Source: Candidatus Mediterraneibacter norfolkensis
GTDB taxonomy: Bacteria > Bacillota > Clostridia > Lachnospirales > Lachnospiraceae
Direction of reading: 5' to 3'
Assembly: GCA_019120615.1 (NCBI GenBank)
Contig: DWUT01000100.1
Span: 1 to 50,932 of the forward strand
Length of the DNA: 50,932 nt
Both the position numbers and the translations under genes were made by a program. Below are positions 9,512 to 20,943 of this stretch, one piece after another. The notes beneath the pieces were generated by a model, which saw only the letters and a program-made list of their open reading frames with translations, did no database searches and was not told where the DNA came from. Every line of letters starts with the position of its first letter. Position 1 is the stretch's first letter.

Positions 9512-9576
9512 TGAACTGGAGCGCGGCAGCGGGACGAGTGCGCACGCGGGCGGCAGTTAGGTGTGAACTGGGACCA
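9512..9576 (+). repeat. Partial copy (3' half) of the structured repeat element
   Basis: 'actggagcgcggcagcgggacgagtgcgcacgcgggcggcagttaggtgtgaactgggacc' closely matches the reverse complement of 6150-6213 ('actggagcgcgtcagcgcgacgagtgcgcatggggcggcggttaggtgtgaactgagacc'), with a few substitutions and one indel. Confidence 0.8.
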
Positions 9577-9578
9577 GC

Positions 9579-9629
9579 AAAAAACAGGCCTCTCCCCGCG
9601 AAAAAAGCTGCCGGGAAGGCCTGTTTTTA
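9579..9629 (-). terminator. Terminator downstream of atpC
   Basis: Stem aaaaacaggcc / ggcctgttttt with A/T runs on both flanks. Confidence 0.75.
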
Positions 9630-9640
9630 TATAAGATTTT

Positions 9641-10057
9641 TTAAAGATTCCACTTTTTATCCTGAGCCAGCCGCAGGCGGTTCATCGCTCTGGCAAGGGA
9701 CGCCTGAGTATGATAATACTCCTGAATGCTCTGTTTCTGACGCATCTGCTCCTCCGCGCGCTCCCGCTGTTCCTGTGCCCGGCGGATGTCGATCTCCTCC
9801 GGACGTTCCGCAGTATCAACAAGAAGGGTGACACGATTGTTGACGATCTCGGCAAAGCCGGTTCCCACCGCAACTTCCGTCCACTCGCCTTCTTTTAATT
9901 CCATACGGGCGATCCCGACATCGATGGCGATCACCATATTCTCATGACGGGGAAGGATCCCTTTCTCACCGTCCGGCGCCGGAATGACAAGGCTTAAGCA
10001 TCTGCCCTCATAGAACACTCTGTCGCTGGCTATGATCTTCAGCCCAAATGTTTCCAT
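9641..10057 (-). CDS. atpC: ATP synthase F1 epsilon subunit
   Basis: 'FGLKIIASDRVFYEGRCLSLVIPAPDGEKGILPRHENMVIAID' and operon position. Confidence 0.95.
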   Translation of the reverse strand: METFGLKIIASDRVFYEGRCLSLVIPAPDGEKGILPRHENMVIAIDVGIARMELKEGEWTEVAVGTGFAEIVNNRVTLLVDTAERPEEIDIRRAQEQRERAEEQMRQKQSIQEYYHTQASLARAMNRLRLAQDKKWNL

Positions 10058-10073
10058 ATGATCACGCTCCTGT

Positions 10074-12369
<2,296 letters not shown>

Positions 12370-12370
12370 A

Positions 12371-13888
12371 TTAACACCTGCTCTTCTTGAATTCCTTCGC
12401 TGTCTCCACGATCTTTCCGATCAGTTCGTCTGTCAGCACCTTCTTCTCCTCAATCTCCTGACCGATCTCCGGATGCTCTGTGTCAAAGTGCTGCAGCATA
12501 TCCATCTGGAACTGTTTGATCTTTGATTTCTCCACGCCCAGCATCACCTTATGCGTCGCCGCACACAGCGTGATAACCTTCTCGTGCAGGCTCAGCGGAT
12601 GATAGAGCGGCTGCTTTAACAGTTCCATCAGGCCGCTGCCGTACTCAAGCTGTTCTTTTGTGGCAGCATCCAGATCGGAGCTGAACTGTGTGAACACTTC
12701 CATCTCACGGTACTGTGCCAGGTCGATACGGATACTTCCGGACGCCTTCTTCATGGCCTTTGTCTGGGCAGCTCCGCCCACACGGGATACGGAAAGTCCG
12801 ACATTGACCGCCGGTCTCATTCCGGACGCGAACAGGCCGCTCTCCAGGAAGATCTGTCCGTCTGTAATAGAAATCACGTTGGTCGGAATGTACGCGGACA
12901 CGTCTCCTGCCTGCGTCTCGATGATCGGCAGGGCCGTGATGGATCCGCCGCCCCTCTCGTCGCTCAGGCGGCTGGAACGCTCGAGCAGTCTCGAGTGGAG
13001 ATAGAATACGTCTCCCGGATAAGCCTCACGCCCCGGTGATCTTCCGAGCAGAAGGGAAAGCGCACGGTACGCCACCGCGTGTTTGGAAAGATCATCATAT
13101 ACGATAAGAACATCTTTCCCCTGGTACATAAAATATTCCGCCATCGCGGTTCCCGAATACGGCGCGATATACTGAAGTGAAGCGCAGTCGCTGGCAGTGG
13201 AGGACACGACGATCGTGTAATCCATTGCTCCGTTGCTGCTCAGTGTATTCACAACCTTCGCCACAGTAGACGCTTTCTGTCCTATCGCGACATAGATACA
13301 GATCACATCTTTTCCTTTCTGGTTCAGGATTGTATCCATCGCGATGGACGTCTTTCCTGTCTGACGGTCTCCAATGATCAGCTCACGCTGTCCCCTTCCG
13401 ATCGGGAACATGGCGTCAATGGAGAGGATTCCTGTCTCCATGGGCACGCTGACCGACTTACGGTCAATGATTCCCGGCGCCTCCTGCTCGATCGGCCGGT
13501 AATCGGATGACTTTATCTCCCCTTTTCCGTCGATCGGCTCGCCCAGAGCGTTCACGACTCTTCCGACAAACCCTTCTCCTACCGGGACTCCCGCCCGTTT
13601 TCCTGTACGGGACACCTTCGTGCCTTCACGGATCTCCGAATCACTTCCAAAAAGGATACAGCCGATCTCATCTTTCCTGACATCCTGGACCATTCCCTTA
13701 AGGCCTGTCTCAAATGTAATGATCTCCCCGTACATGGCGTGATCAATCCCGTATATGGTGGCGATACCATCGCCCACTGCAACGACAGTACCGACTTCAC
13801 TGTCCTTGCTCATTGTATCAAAATTTTCTATCTCCTCCCGGAGTATAGAAATAATCTCATCTGAATTGATTGAACTCACCTTGCTCAC
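12371..13888 (-). CDS. atpA: ATP synthase F1 alpha subunit
   Basis: '[18 protein letters not shown]', '[19 protein letters not shown]'. Confidence 0.97.
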   Translation of the reverse strand: MSKVSSINSDEIISILREEIENFDTMSKDSEVGTVVAVGDGIATIYGIDHAMYGEIITFETGLKGMVQDVRKDEIGCILFGSDSEIREGTKVSRTGKRAGVPVGEGFVGRVVNALGEPIDGKGEIKSSDYRPIEQEAPGIIDRKSVSVPMETGILSIDAMFPIGRGQRELIIGDRQTGKTSIAMDTILNQKGKDVICIYVAIGQKASTVAKVVNTLSSNGAMDYTIVVSSTASDCASLQYIAPYSGTAMAEYFMYQGKDVLIVYDDLSKHAVAYRALSLLLGRSPGREAYPGDVFYLHSRLLERSSRLSDERGGGSITALPIIETQAGDVSAYIPTNVISITDGQIFLESGLFASGMRPAVNVGLSVSRVGGAAQTKAMKKASGSIRIDLAQYREMEVFTQFSSDLDAATKEQLEYGSGLMELLKQPLYHPLSLHEKVITLCAATHKVMLGVEKSKIKQFQMDMLQHFDTEHPEIGQEIEEKKVLTDELIGKIVETAKEFKKSRC

Positions 13889-13894
13889 CTCCGG

Positions 13895-14434
13895 TTACTT
13901 TAATCTTTGCTCTAATCTGTTCAGGCGTCCTCTCATGCTCCAGTCATACTCGTCGCTGCCCACGCGGAGGATAAACCCTCCCAGGAGCGCCGCGTCCTGA
14001 CTGACTTCGATATTGGCTTTCTTCGCGCCGTATTTTCCGCACAGGAACGCCTCCATTCCCTTTTTCTGTCCCTCGCTCGGAGGTGCGGTACACGTCAGTC
14101 TTGCATTCAGGACTTTGTTCTGCTCGTCGCAGATCGCATCATACGATTGAAAAATATCAGAGATCAGATCCATTCTCTGATATTTGCACACAACTTTCAA
14201 AAAGTTTCTCATTTCTTCCGGGAATACCCTGTCTACCACGCTCTGCTTTTTCTTGAGCGCGATCGTGGGATTCACGAAAATATCATAGAGCTGAGGCACT
14301 TCTTCGAATATCTCCCTGGTCTTCTGCACTCTGTCGGCAGGAACACCGATGTCATAGAGGACACGGGCATATCTCACCGCTGCCAGTGGGCAGTGCACAG
14401 GACTATTTGTTGTCTGTGTCGTCATGGCTTCCAC
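13895..14434 (-). CDS. atpH: ATP synthase F1 delta subunit
   Basis: Operon position and 'RYARVLYDIGVPADRV...C-term LLGGFILRVGSDEYDWSMRGRLNRLEQRLK'. Confidence 0.92.
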   Translation of the reverse strand: MEAMTTQTTNSPVHCPLAAVRYARVLYDIGVPADRVQKTREIFEEVPQLYDIFVNPTIALKKKQSVVDRVFPEEMRNFLKVVCKYQRMDLISDIFQSYDAICDEQNKVLNARLTCTAPPSEGQKKGMEAFLCGKYGAKKANIEVSQDAALLGGFILRVGSDEYDWSMRGRLNRLEQRLK

Positions 14435-14903
14435 CTACTTCTTTCAGAAACTGGTCATAGAGATCCTCATCCGCTGTCCTTCCGACAATCTTCGCTGCAG
14501 ACGCCACGGCAAGTCCCGCGATCTCGCCCTGAAGTTCTTTCATGGTCTGCTCGCGCTCGACTCTCACAGTCTCTTTCGCGCTCTCAATGATATTTCCCGC
14601 CTTGTCGCCGGCCTCACCGACGATCCTGTTATACTCGTTCTTCGCAGCGGAACGCGCATTTTCTATGATCTGTGCGGATTCCTGCTTTGCTCCTTTAAGG
14701 GCGTCCTCATATTCCTGTTTCATCTTCATCGCGTCGTTCTGCGCATCCTGCGCATTCTTGAGTCCATCCTCAATGATCTGTCTTCTCTTCTCCATAATAC
14801 CCATCACAGGTTTGAACAGGAAATGCCTGAGCAGAAGATAAAGAACAACAAGATTTATAATATTCCAGACAAGGTTCAAATCAAGACTCAGCATCTTTTC
14901 CAC
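14403..14903 (-). CDS. atpF: ATP synthase F0 b subunit
   Basis: N-terminal TM helix 'LNLVWNIINLVVLYLLLRHFLFKPV' followed by a long charged helix. Confidence 0.93.
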   Translation of the reverse strand: MEKMLSLDLNLVWNIINLVVLYLLLRHFLFKPVMGIMEKRRQIIEDGLKNAQDAQNDAMKMKQEYEDALKGAKQESAQIIENARSAAKNEYNRIVGEAGDKAGNIIESAKETVRVEREQTMKELQGEIAGLAVASAAKIVGRTADEDLYDQFLKEVGGSHDDTDNK

Positions 14904-14946
14904 CCGCCTTTCTTGTTACTTTCCATCTGTTTGTTTCCTGCCCTCA

Positions 14947-15171
14947 TTATCCTAAGAAGAAGATGATCAGGATACCGATGATGAAACCGTAGATAGCGGT
15001 TGCCTCTGCAAGTGCACATCCAAGGATCAGTGTCTTGCTGATCTTACCCTCTGCCTCCGGCTGTCTCGCGATTGCTTCTGTAGCTTTAGAAGTTGCAATT
15101 CCGATTCCGATACCTGCTCCGATACCTGTAAGTACTGCGATGCCTGCTCCAATTGCTATAAGTGTTTCCAT
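14947..15171 (-). CDS. atpE: ATP synthase F0 c subunit (74 aa, start METLIAIG)
   Basis: Two-TM hairpin with 'ARQPEAEGK' loop and '[10 protein letters not shown]' ion-binding carboxylate helix. Confidence 0.95.
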   Translation of the reverse strand: METLIAIGAGIAVLTGIGAGIGIGIATSKATEAIARQPEAEGKISKTLILGCALAEATAIYGFIIGILIIFFLG

Positions 15172-15266
15172 AATATTGATCTCCTTTTTCTTTTTTCTTT
15201 TCATATTATTTTTTGAGGTTTCTTTCACCTTTTATATAGGCAAGTCTTTTCCCTTTTCCGCGATGC

Positions 15267-15926
15267 CTACTCCATCTCTTCATTCATGAACAGTCCTGTC
15301 AGAAACACGAAAACGTATGCCTGAAGAAGCCCGTCAAAAATATCGAAATAAAAACTCACCGGAATCGGTATGATCAGCGGTACAATGGTCTTTATAAGCT
15401 CCATTACCACAAATCCGGCAAGCATATTTCCGAAGAGCCGCATACACAGCGACAAGGGTCTGATCACGACCTCAAGGATCATGATCGGTGCGACCACCGG
15501 AACCGGCTGAGCGAAATGCTTCACCCAATGCTTTAGTCCGTTCTTGTGAATGCCTGAATACTCAATCAGGCACATACTCATGATCGCCAGTCCCGCCGTC
15601 ACATTCAGATCTTTTGTCGGCGGTTTGAAGCCAAACAGGGGGGCGATGGTATTCGAGAAGGCGAGATAGAGAAGTACTGTGATCAGATACGGAATGTATC
15701 TTCTGTTCTCTTTTCCGATGATCCCTTCGAAGAAATCCTGTGCCCATCCTATGCCGGCTTCCAGTGCAAGCTGCACTTTACCGGGATTCTCAACCTTCAA
15801 GTTTCTCACCAGTACGATGGATAAGATAACGAGTATCGCCATGATGATCCATGTGACGACTACAGACTCTGAGATCCCGCCGAGAACCGGAAGTGTGAAT
15901 ACTGTCTCACAATTCAGTTCTTCCAT
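15267..15926 (-). CDS. atpB: ATP synthase F0 a subunit (start MEELNCETVF)
   Basis: 'PLSLCMRLFGNMLAGFVVMELI' conserved a-subunit helix with essential Arg; the ORF track extends upstream to 16136 without plausible protein character. Confidence 0.93.
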   Translation of the reverse strand: MEELNCETVFTLPVLGGISESVVVTWIIMAILVILSIVLVRNLKVENPGKVQLALEAGIGWAQDFFEGIIGKENRRYIPYLITVLLYLAFSNTIAPLFGFKPPTKDLNVTAGLAIMSMCLIEYSGIHKNGLKHWVKHFAQPVPVVAPIMILEVVIRPLSLCMRLFGNMLAGFVVMELIKTIVPLIIPIPVSFYFDIFDGLLQAYVFVFLTGLFMNEEME

Positions 15927-16179
15927 AAGTGTGTCTACCAAATTTCCCGTATTACTCCCTCCTTTTCCTTTTCTGATTACTGCGGGTGCATAGTGCGGTT
16001 GTGAGGGGACATGCAAATCAGCCGCCAGTCCCGGTCGGATCTTCACCCGGACCCAGCCGGTCCGGGACAATTTTTTGCACAAAAAAAGGAGCTGTTCCCC
16101 GTTGAACCCCTTGAACCCTTGCCGCTTTTCAGGCATCTATTCTGTTTTCTTCCCGAATATTCCCCGAAAAGTTGACTAA

Positions 16180-16208
16180 ATATTACTCCCGATTTTTTTG
16201 TTTGTCAA
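16180..16208 (-). promoter_or_regulatory. Predicted sigma-70-type promoter for the atp operon
   Basis: Minus strand TTGACA - 17 bp (aacaaaaaaatcgggag) - TATAAT-like TAATAT, about 250 nt upstream of the atpB ATG. Confidence 0.75.
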
Positions 16209-16516
16209 CAGTTGTGCCCCGCAGTTTTTTTGTCGACTTTTTTCGCATTTTTTACTTCATTTTGTCTGTTTTTCTCATTGACATTTTTTGAATTTTTATT
16301 TATTTTTTATCTATCATTTTCCATAACGATAACTTCAGTACAGTCAGACAGGCGCATTTCATGCAAAAGAGAGCTGATTCATTTTTATTTTTTGTCTATT
16401 CTGCGCATGGACGACTCTTTTTTCACGAGGTAAATAAATCCGTTTTTAGCAATACTGCTTATTTTTATTTTATTTTTACAGGTTTGAGATATAATAAATG
16501 AAGAGGTTATTCAAAT

Positions 16517-17239
16517 TTGGAGAAAACAGATATGAAATTTTTGCGAAAGATCATGATAACTTATTTCTCACAGCTTTCAGACAGGCTGTTTTTTCTCTGC
16601 GGCATTGTCATGCTCGCCAGCGAGATCTGGAAACAGCTCATGCTAACCTATATCCTTGGCGGAGGACAGTATAACTGGTGGTACTTTCCCTTCCAGCTCT
16701 GCAGCGTCCCCATGTATCTGCTGCTCCTCTGGCCCTGGATCAGAAAAGACTCCCTGCGCCGTATCCTGCTCACTTTTCTCATGTGCTACACTCTTCTCGG
16801 AGGGGCCGCGGTCTTCGCCGACACCAGCGGTCTGCACTATCCTCTGACGGCGCTGACAGTACATTCCTATCTCTGGCACATCGCTCTGATCCTGATCGGG
16901 ATCGCGGCAGGCTTTCTCTGCCGCCGGAAATCATGCCGCATGTTCTCATCCTCCAGCATAAAAGGAGCCCTGCGCGCCTTTGCCGGCAGCACAGGGCTGT
17001 ATTTTTTCTGCTGCGGCGCAGCAGAACTGTTCAATCTGATCTTCGGACGCTTTGGAACGATCAATATGTTCTACATCAATCCTGCCTATCAGATGCAGCA
17101 GATCATCTTTTCGGATCTGTCAGTTCTGATCGGCAACGTTCCCTCGATCCTGCTCTATATGGCCGCTACTGTTTTCGGGGCTTTCCTGCTCCTCCTTCTC
17201 TGGCAGCTCCTTTTCCGGCTTCTCCCGCATTTCCGCTAA
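16517..17239 (+). CDS. YwaF/TIGR02206-like integral membrane protein
   Basis: Multi-TM protein; 'GGGQYNWWYFPFQLCSVPMYLLLLWPW' and 'ADTSGLHYPLTALTVHSYLWHIALILIGI' resemble the YwaF family. Confidence 0.7.
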   Translation: MEKTDMKFLRKIMITYFSQLSDRLFFLCGIVMLASEIWKQLMLTYILGGGQYNWWYFPFQLCSVPMYLLLLWPWIRKDSLRRILLTFLMCYTLLGGAAVFADTSGLHYPLTALTVHSYLWHIALILIGIAAGFLCRRKSCRMFSSSSIKGALRAFAGSTGLYFFCCGAAELFNLIFGRFGTINMFYINPAYQMQQIIFSDLSVLIGNVPSILLYMAATVFGAFLLLLLWQLLFRLLPHFR

Positions 17240-18088
17240 AGCTCGTTCCTCCGCGATCCGCAGGAAATCCCGGTCCGCCTGCTTCCTTCTCGGCACCAGC
17301 CATCTCACAACGCCTCCTTTTCCTCTGTTCTTGACAAAGAAAAATCCGATGACCGAAAAAAGGAAGGCTCCGATAAAATTCACGATCAGATCCTGCATGG
17401 TATCGATCAAGCCGATATCCAGATATCCTCCCAGTTCCAGCTCCGTTCCGTTTACCGCAGTCTCGGTGATCCCGCTGATCACATAGGGAACGTTCCGCCC
17501 CTGAGGATCCAGCGTAACTGACCGGATCGTGTGGATGACCGTATCTTTCTGCATGTCATATCCGGCGATCTGATCCATCCCGAACTCAAAGAACTCCCAC
17601 AGGACGCCGATGGTCATGGAGAAACAGAACGCCACGATCGTAACGAAGATCGGAGACAGGTTAAACTTGATCCTCTCGCTGCGGTTCAGCAGATCCACCA
17701 TGGAAAAACCGATCGCCGCCATTAAAAAACCGTTCAGCGTATGGAGCACCGTGTCCCAGAAGGGAAACATCAGGTAGAATTCGCTGATCTCCCCCAGTAT
17801 CTCCGCCGAGAAGATAAAGAGCAGGATAATGATCTCGAGGACAGTCGGGAGTTCCACCTTGAACGTCACCTGGATGAAGCTTGGCGCCACGAGCAGGACC
17901 AGCGTCAGGATACACAGGAATACATTTTCATAATTCCGGTTCATAAGCTGAAGGATCATCATCACAATGACAAGGAGACGCAGAGTGAAATAGACAATGA
18001 ACGAACTCCTGTGTTCCCTCAGTTCCATGTGCAGCGCGTCCCCCATATTTCTGAACCAGTTGTTTTTCTTTTCTTTATGTTCTTTCAT
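17120..18088 (-). CDS. Multi-pass membrane protein (YjdF-like) with charged C-terminal tail
   Basis: 322 aa ORF; several TM segments, 'WDTVLHTLNGFLMAAIGFSMVDLLN', 'GVLWEFFEFGMD', 'DTMQDLIVNFIGAFLFSVIG'. Confidence 0.7.
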   Translation of the reverse strand: MKEHKEKKNNWFRNMGDALHMELREHRSSFIVYFTLRLLVIVMMILQLMNRNYENVFLCILTLVLLVAPSFIQVTFKVELPTVLEIIILLFIFSAEILGEISEFYLMFPFWDTVLHTLNGFLMAAIGFSMVDLLNRSERIKFNLSPIFVTIVAFCFSMTIGVLWEFFEFGMDQIAGYDMQKDTVIHTIRSVTLDPQGRNVPYVISGITETAVNGTELELGGYLDIGLIDTMQDLIVNFIGAFLFSVIGFFFVKNRGKGGVVRWLVPRRKQADRDFLRIAEERALAEMREKPEKELPEKEEQESPENSSGHIEQDRGNVADQN

Positions 18089-18137
18089 TCTTTTCCTTTC
18101 ATTTTTTATGTGTTACACTTTGTTGCGAGGTGATATT

Positions 18138-18692
18138 ATGCATTTTTCTTTTCCATATGAGATCATATACAGCCGCCGTAAGACTGTCGCGATTCAGATC
18201 ACTCGTGACGGAAAAGTCAAAGTCCGGGCGCCATACGGCTGCTCCCGTTCTTTTATCGATTCTTTCATACGGAGCAAAGAGGACTGGATCACCAGGAATC
18301 TCGAAAAAGCCCGCTCCCGTTCTTCGGCTGAGCATCCTCCTCTGTCCGAGGAGAGACGGAAACATTATGTGGAGACTGCACGGGCCATATTCACTCAGAA
18401 GACAGCATACTACGCCCGCATCATGGGCGTGACCTACGGCCGGATCTCCATCCGCGAGCAGAAGACCCGCTGGGGAAGCTGCAGCAGCGCCGGAAACCTG
18501 AACTTCAACTGGAGGCTGATCTTCGCCCCGGAGGAAGTCCTGGACTATGTGGTCGTCCATGAACTGGCCCACAGAAAAGAGATGAACCATTCAAAGGCAT
18601 TCTATGCCATCGTCGAGTCCGTCCTTCCGGATTACAGAGCGTCCCGGAAATGGCTCAGGGATCACGGCGATTCTCTCTGGGAAGCGGCGTGA
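18138..18692 (+). CDS. SprT/YgjP-like zinc metallopeptidase (DUF45)
   Basis: 'RWGSCSSAGNLNFNWRLIFAPEEVLDYVVVHELAHRKEMNHSKAFYAIV' with HELAH zinc motif; start at MHFSFPYEI with upstream gaggtg. Confidence 0.9.
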   Translation: MHFSFPYEIIYSRRKTVAIQITRDGKVKVRAPYGCSRSFIDSFIRSKEDWITRNLEKARSRSSAEHPPLSEERRKHYVETARAIFTQKTAYYARIMGVTYGRISIREQKTRWGSCSSAGNLNFNWRLIFAPEEVLDYVVVHELAHRKEMNHSKAFYAIVESVLPDYRASRKWLRDHGDSLWEAA

Positions 18693-18736
18693 GGATTCTC
18701 AGTCCTTCAATCCCTATGCTGTTTCTTCCATGTAAT

Positions 18737-18764
18737 AAGTCGTCAAAAGAGCTTTTGACGACTT
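18737..18764. terminator. Perfect hairpin between convergent genes, terminator-like
   Basis: aagtcgtcaaaag / cttttgacgactt, 13-bp perfect stem; no strong T-tract. Confidence 0.5.
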
Positions 18765-18768
18765 CATC

Positions 18769-19392
18769 TTATAGTGCTCCCATCTCCTTCAGGGTCCTGT
18801 ACACCCGGGACACCGGAAGTCCCACTACATTATAATAGTCCCCTTCGATCCGATCGATATACGCGGCAAATCGCCCCTGTATCCCATAGGCGCCCGCCTT
18901 GTCCATCGGATCCCCCGTAGCGATATACGCCCGGATCTCCTGTTCTGTCATGGGATTTACATATACCCGGGTCCCTGCGGCATAATTTTCTTTCTTTATC
19001 AGTTCCGGTCCGCCGGAAGGCATCCCCTCTCTGCGATCCGCATATTCCAGGACCGCCACTCCGGTATAGACTTCATGGCTCCTGCCCTGAAGAGCCGACA
19101 GCATGCGCGCGGCCTCCTCTTCATCTGACGGTTTTCCGAGGATCTTCCCGTCCAGGACGACCACAGTATCCGCGCCGAGCACCACAGCCCCTGCTCTTTC
19201 TGCTTCGCTGAGTTCGGAAGCCACATTTTCCGCCTTCATCAGCGCGAGTTCGCAGACGATCTCCTCTGGTTTCTCGCTGTGATAGATTTCCTCCTTCTCA
19301 CTCACACGGATCTCAAACTCAGCACCGATCTGTGCAAGGAGTTCCCTGCGCCTGGGGGAAGCCGACCCCAGGATGATTTTTTTATTTCCCAT
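18769..19392 (-). CDS. maf: Maf/HAM1-like nucleotide pyrophosphatase (septum formation inhibitor Maf)
   Basis: 'KKIILGSASPRRRELLAQIG', 'VVLGADTVVVLDGKILGKPSDEEEAARML', 'TGDPMDKAGAYGIQGRFAAYIDRIEGDYYNVVGLPVSRV'. Confidence 0.95.
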   Translation of the reverse strand: MGNKKIILGSASPRRRELLAQIGAEFEIRVSEKEEIYHSEKPEEIVCELALMKAENVASELSEAERAGAVVLGADTVVVLDGKILGKPSDEEEAARMLSALQGRSHEVYTGVAVLEYADRREGMPSGGPELIKKENYAAGTRVYVNPMTEQEIRAYIATGDPMDKAGAYGIQGRFAAYIDRIEGDYYNVVGLPVSRVYRTLKEMGAL

Positions 19393-19449
19393 TCTGTAAT
19401 ATCCTTTCCTTATTCAACAGTTCTTCCAACGGAAGCCGTCCGTCAGTTA

Positions 19450-19491
19450 TGCATAGGGGCCTGACCCTTTTGCATAAGGGCCTGTCCCTTT
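19450..19491. repeat. Two tandem copies of a 21-bp repeat
   Basis: tgcataggggcctgacccttt | tgcataagggcctgtcccttt (two mismatches). Confidence 0.75.
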
Positions 19492-19494
19492 TGA

Positions 19495-20769
19495 TCACAT
19501 CTCCTCCCAGGCTCTCTTCAGGATCTCCGGTTCTGTCACCAGCCGGTACGCTCCCGCCGCCATGCATTCTGCCGCATAGATCATGCCCTTTTCGCCGATG
19601 CTCATCCCCGCCTGAGCCGTTGCGGCCCAGTGGTGGAGAGGCGTCTCCCTGCACATCGCCGCCGCGCTCAGCATAATGGTCGGCACGGTATGGCTGACGT
19701 CGGACACATCCGTCCCGATGGCAAGCGGTACAGGCTCATCTTCCAGAGGCTCCAGTCCGGTGAAATATACCCCGTTGTTTTCAAACCCTGCCTCCTCCGA
19801 GATCCTGGCGGCAAACGAAATTTCCTCCTCCGTGTAGGACGGAACCGGGATTTTCTCCATCTCCTCATAAAATGTTTCCGCAAGAGCTCTGTTTACTTTC
19901 ATTTCCTTATTACATGTGACCCTTTCGATCTCTACCCGTGTCCCGGTCATGGTGGCAGCGCCTCTCGCGCAGTCATCCACCCGCTCAGAGGCATCTTTTG
20001 TCCTCTCCCATTTGTTCGACCGGATAAAATAATTTGTGGACGCGTACGCCGGAACGATATTCGCGGGTCCGTCCGTATTCGTATAAGTATAATGCATCCT
20101 CACGTCGTCGGCAACATGTTCTCTCAGATAATTTACCCCCACATTCATCAGCTCCGCCGCGTCCAGAGCGCTGCGCCCTCTCTCCGGGTGTTTTGACGCA
20201 TGGGCCGCGGTCCCGTAAAATTTATAGTTTTTGATATCCTGCGCCTGCCAGATATCGTAGCTGACCCGGTTCCGGTCAAAGGGATGCCATGTGACTGCTG
20301 CGGAAAGATCGTCAAATACGCCCTCCGCGTTCATCTTTATCTTCCCGACCACCGTCTCCTCCGCAGGGCATCCGTAGACCCGGATCGTGCCCGGCAGCCT
20401 TTCCGCCTGCATCCGCTCCTTCAGCGCGCACGCCGCGCCGGCGCATGCTGTACCCAGGAGATTGTGACCGCATCCGTGTCCCGGTCCCCCGGTAGGTTTA
20501 TACTCGCTGCAGGCCTCCTGTTCCAGTCCCGGAAGGGCGTCATACTCGGCAAGAAAGCCTATGACCGGCTCCCCCTCTCCCCACTGGGCCAGAAAAGCTG
20601 TGTCAAATCCCGCAATCCCCCAGGTGACGGAAAAACCTTCCCGATCCAGAAAACGCGCCAGAGCACGGGACGACTTTTTTTCCTGTCCGGATATCTCCGG
20701 ATAAGAAAAAATATATTCCGATGTTTCTTTCATCTTCTCTATGATACGTTCTCTCATTATATATTCCAC
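19495..20769 (-). CDS. M20 family amidohydrolase, AbgB-like (aminobenzoyl-glutamate hydrolase type)
   Basis: 'IGFLAEYDALPGLEQEACSEYKPTGGPGHGCGHNLLGTACAGAA', 'GCPAEETVVGKIKM'. Confidence 0.88.
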   Translation of the reverse strand: MEYIMRERIIEKMKETSEYIFSYPEISGQEKKSSRALARFLDREGFSVTWGIAGFDTAFLAQWGEGEPVIGFLAEYDALPGLEQEACSEYKPTGGPGHGCGHNLLGTACAGAACALKERMQAERLPGTIRVYGCPAEETVVGKIKMNAEGVFDDLSAAVTWHPFDRNRVSYDIWQAQDIKNYKFYGTAAHASKHPERGRSALDAAELMNVGVNYLREHVADDVRMHYTYTNTDGPANIVPAYASTNYFIRSNKWERTKDASERVDDCARGAATMTGTRVEIERVTCNKEMKVNRALAETFYEEMEKIPVPSYTEEEISFAARISEEAGFENNGVYFTGLEPLEDEPVPLAIGTDVSDVSHTVPTIMLSAAAMCRETPLHHWAATAQAGMSIGEKGMIYAAECMAAGAYRLVTEPEILKRAWEEM

Positions 20770-20878
20770 TCTCCTTCTGCCTCATACCACATGTTGTGAA
20801 TCCTCCAATCAGTATACACCAGTATCTGTTTTGTGTCATTTCAATTCTTAAGATTTTCATATGTTTTCCTCATCAGAG

Positions 20879-20919
20879 TGTGGTTTTTTGTGGTTTTCGC
20901 TTTAATTAGTTGTGGTTTT
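20879..20919 (+). promoter_or_regulatory. Three direct repeats TGTGGTTTT upstream of the dehydratase operon
   Basis: TGTGGTTTT at 20879, 20889 and 20911 (spacings 10 and 22 bp). Confidence 0.5.
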
Positions 20920-20943
20920 TTGGCTAATTCTTTTATTATTATA

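Noticed and set aside
15927-16136. N-terminal extension of the atpB ORF (MPEKRQGFKGFNGEQ...)
   Set aside because: Conserved a-subunit sequence starts at MEELNCETVF; the upstream part resembles translated leader sequence.
19450-19491. CRISPR-like or attachment-site repeat
   Set aside because: Only two adjacent 21-bp units, with no spacer and no integrase nearby.
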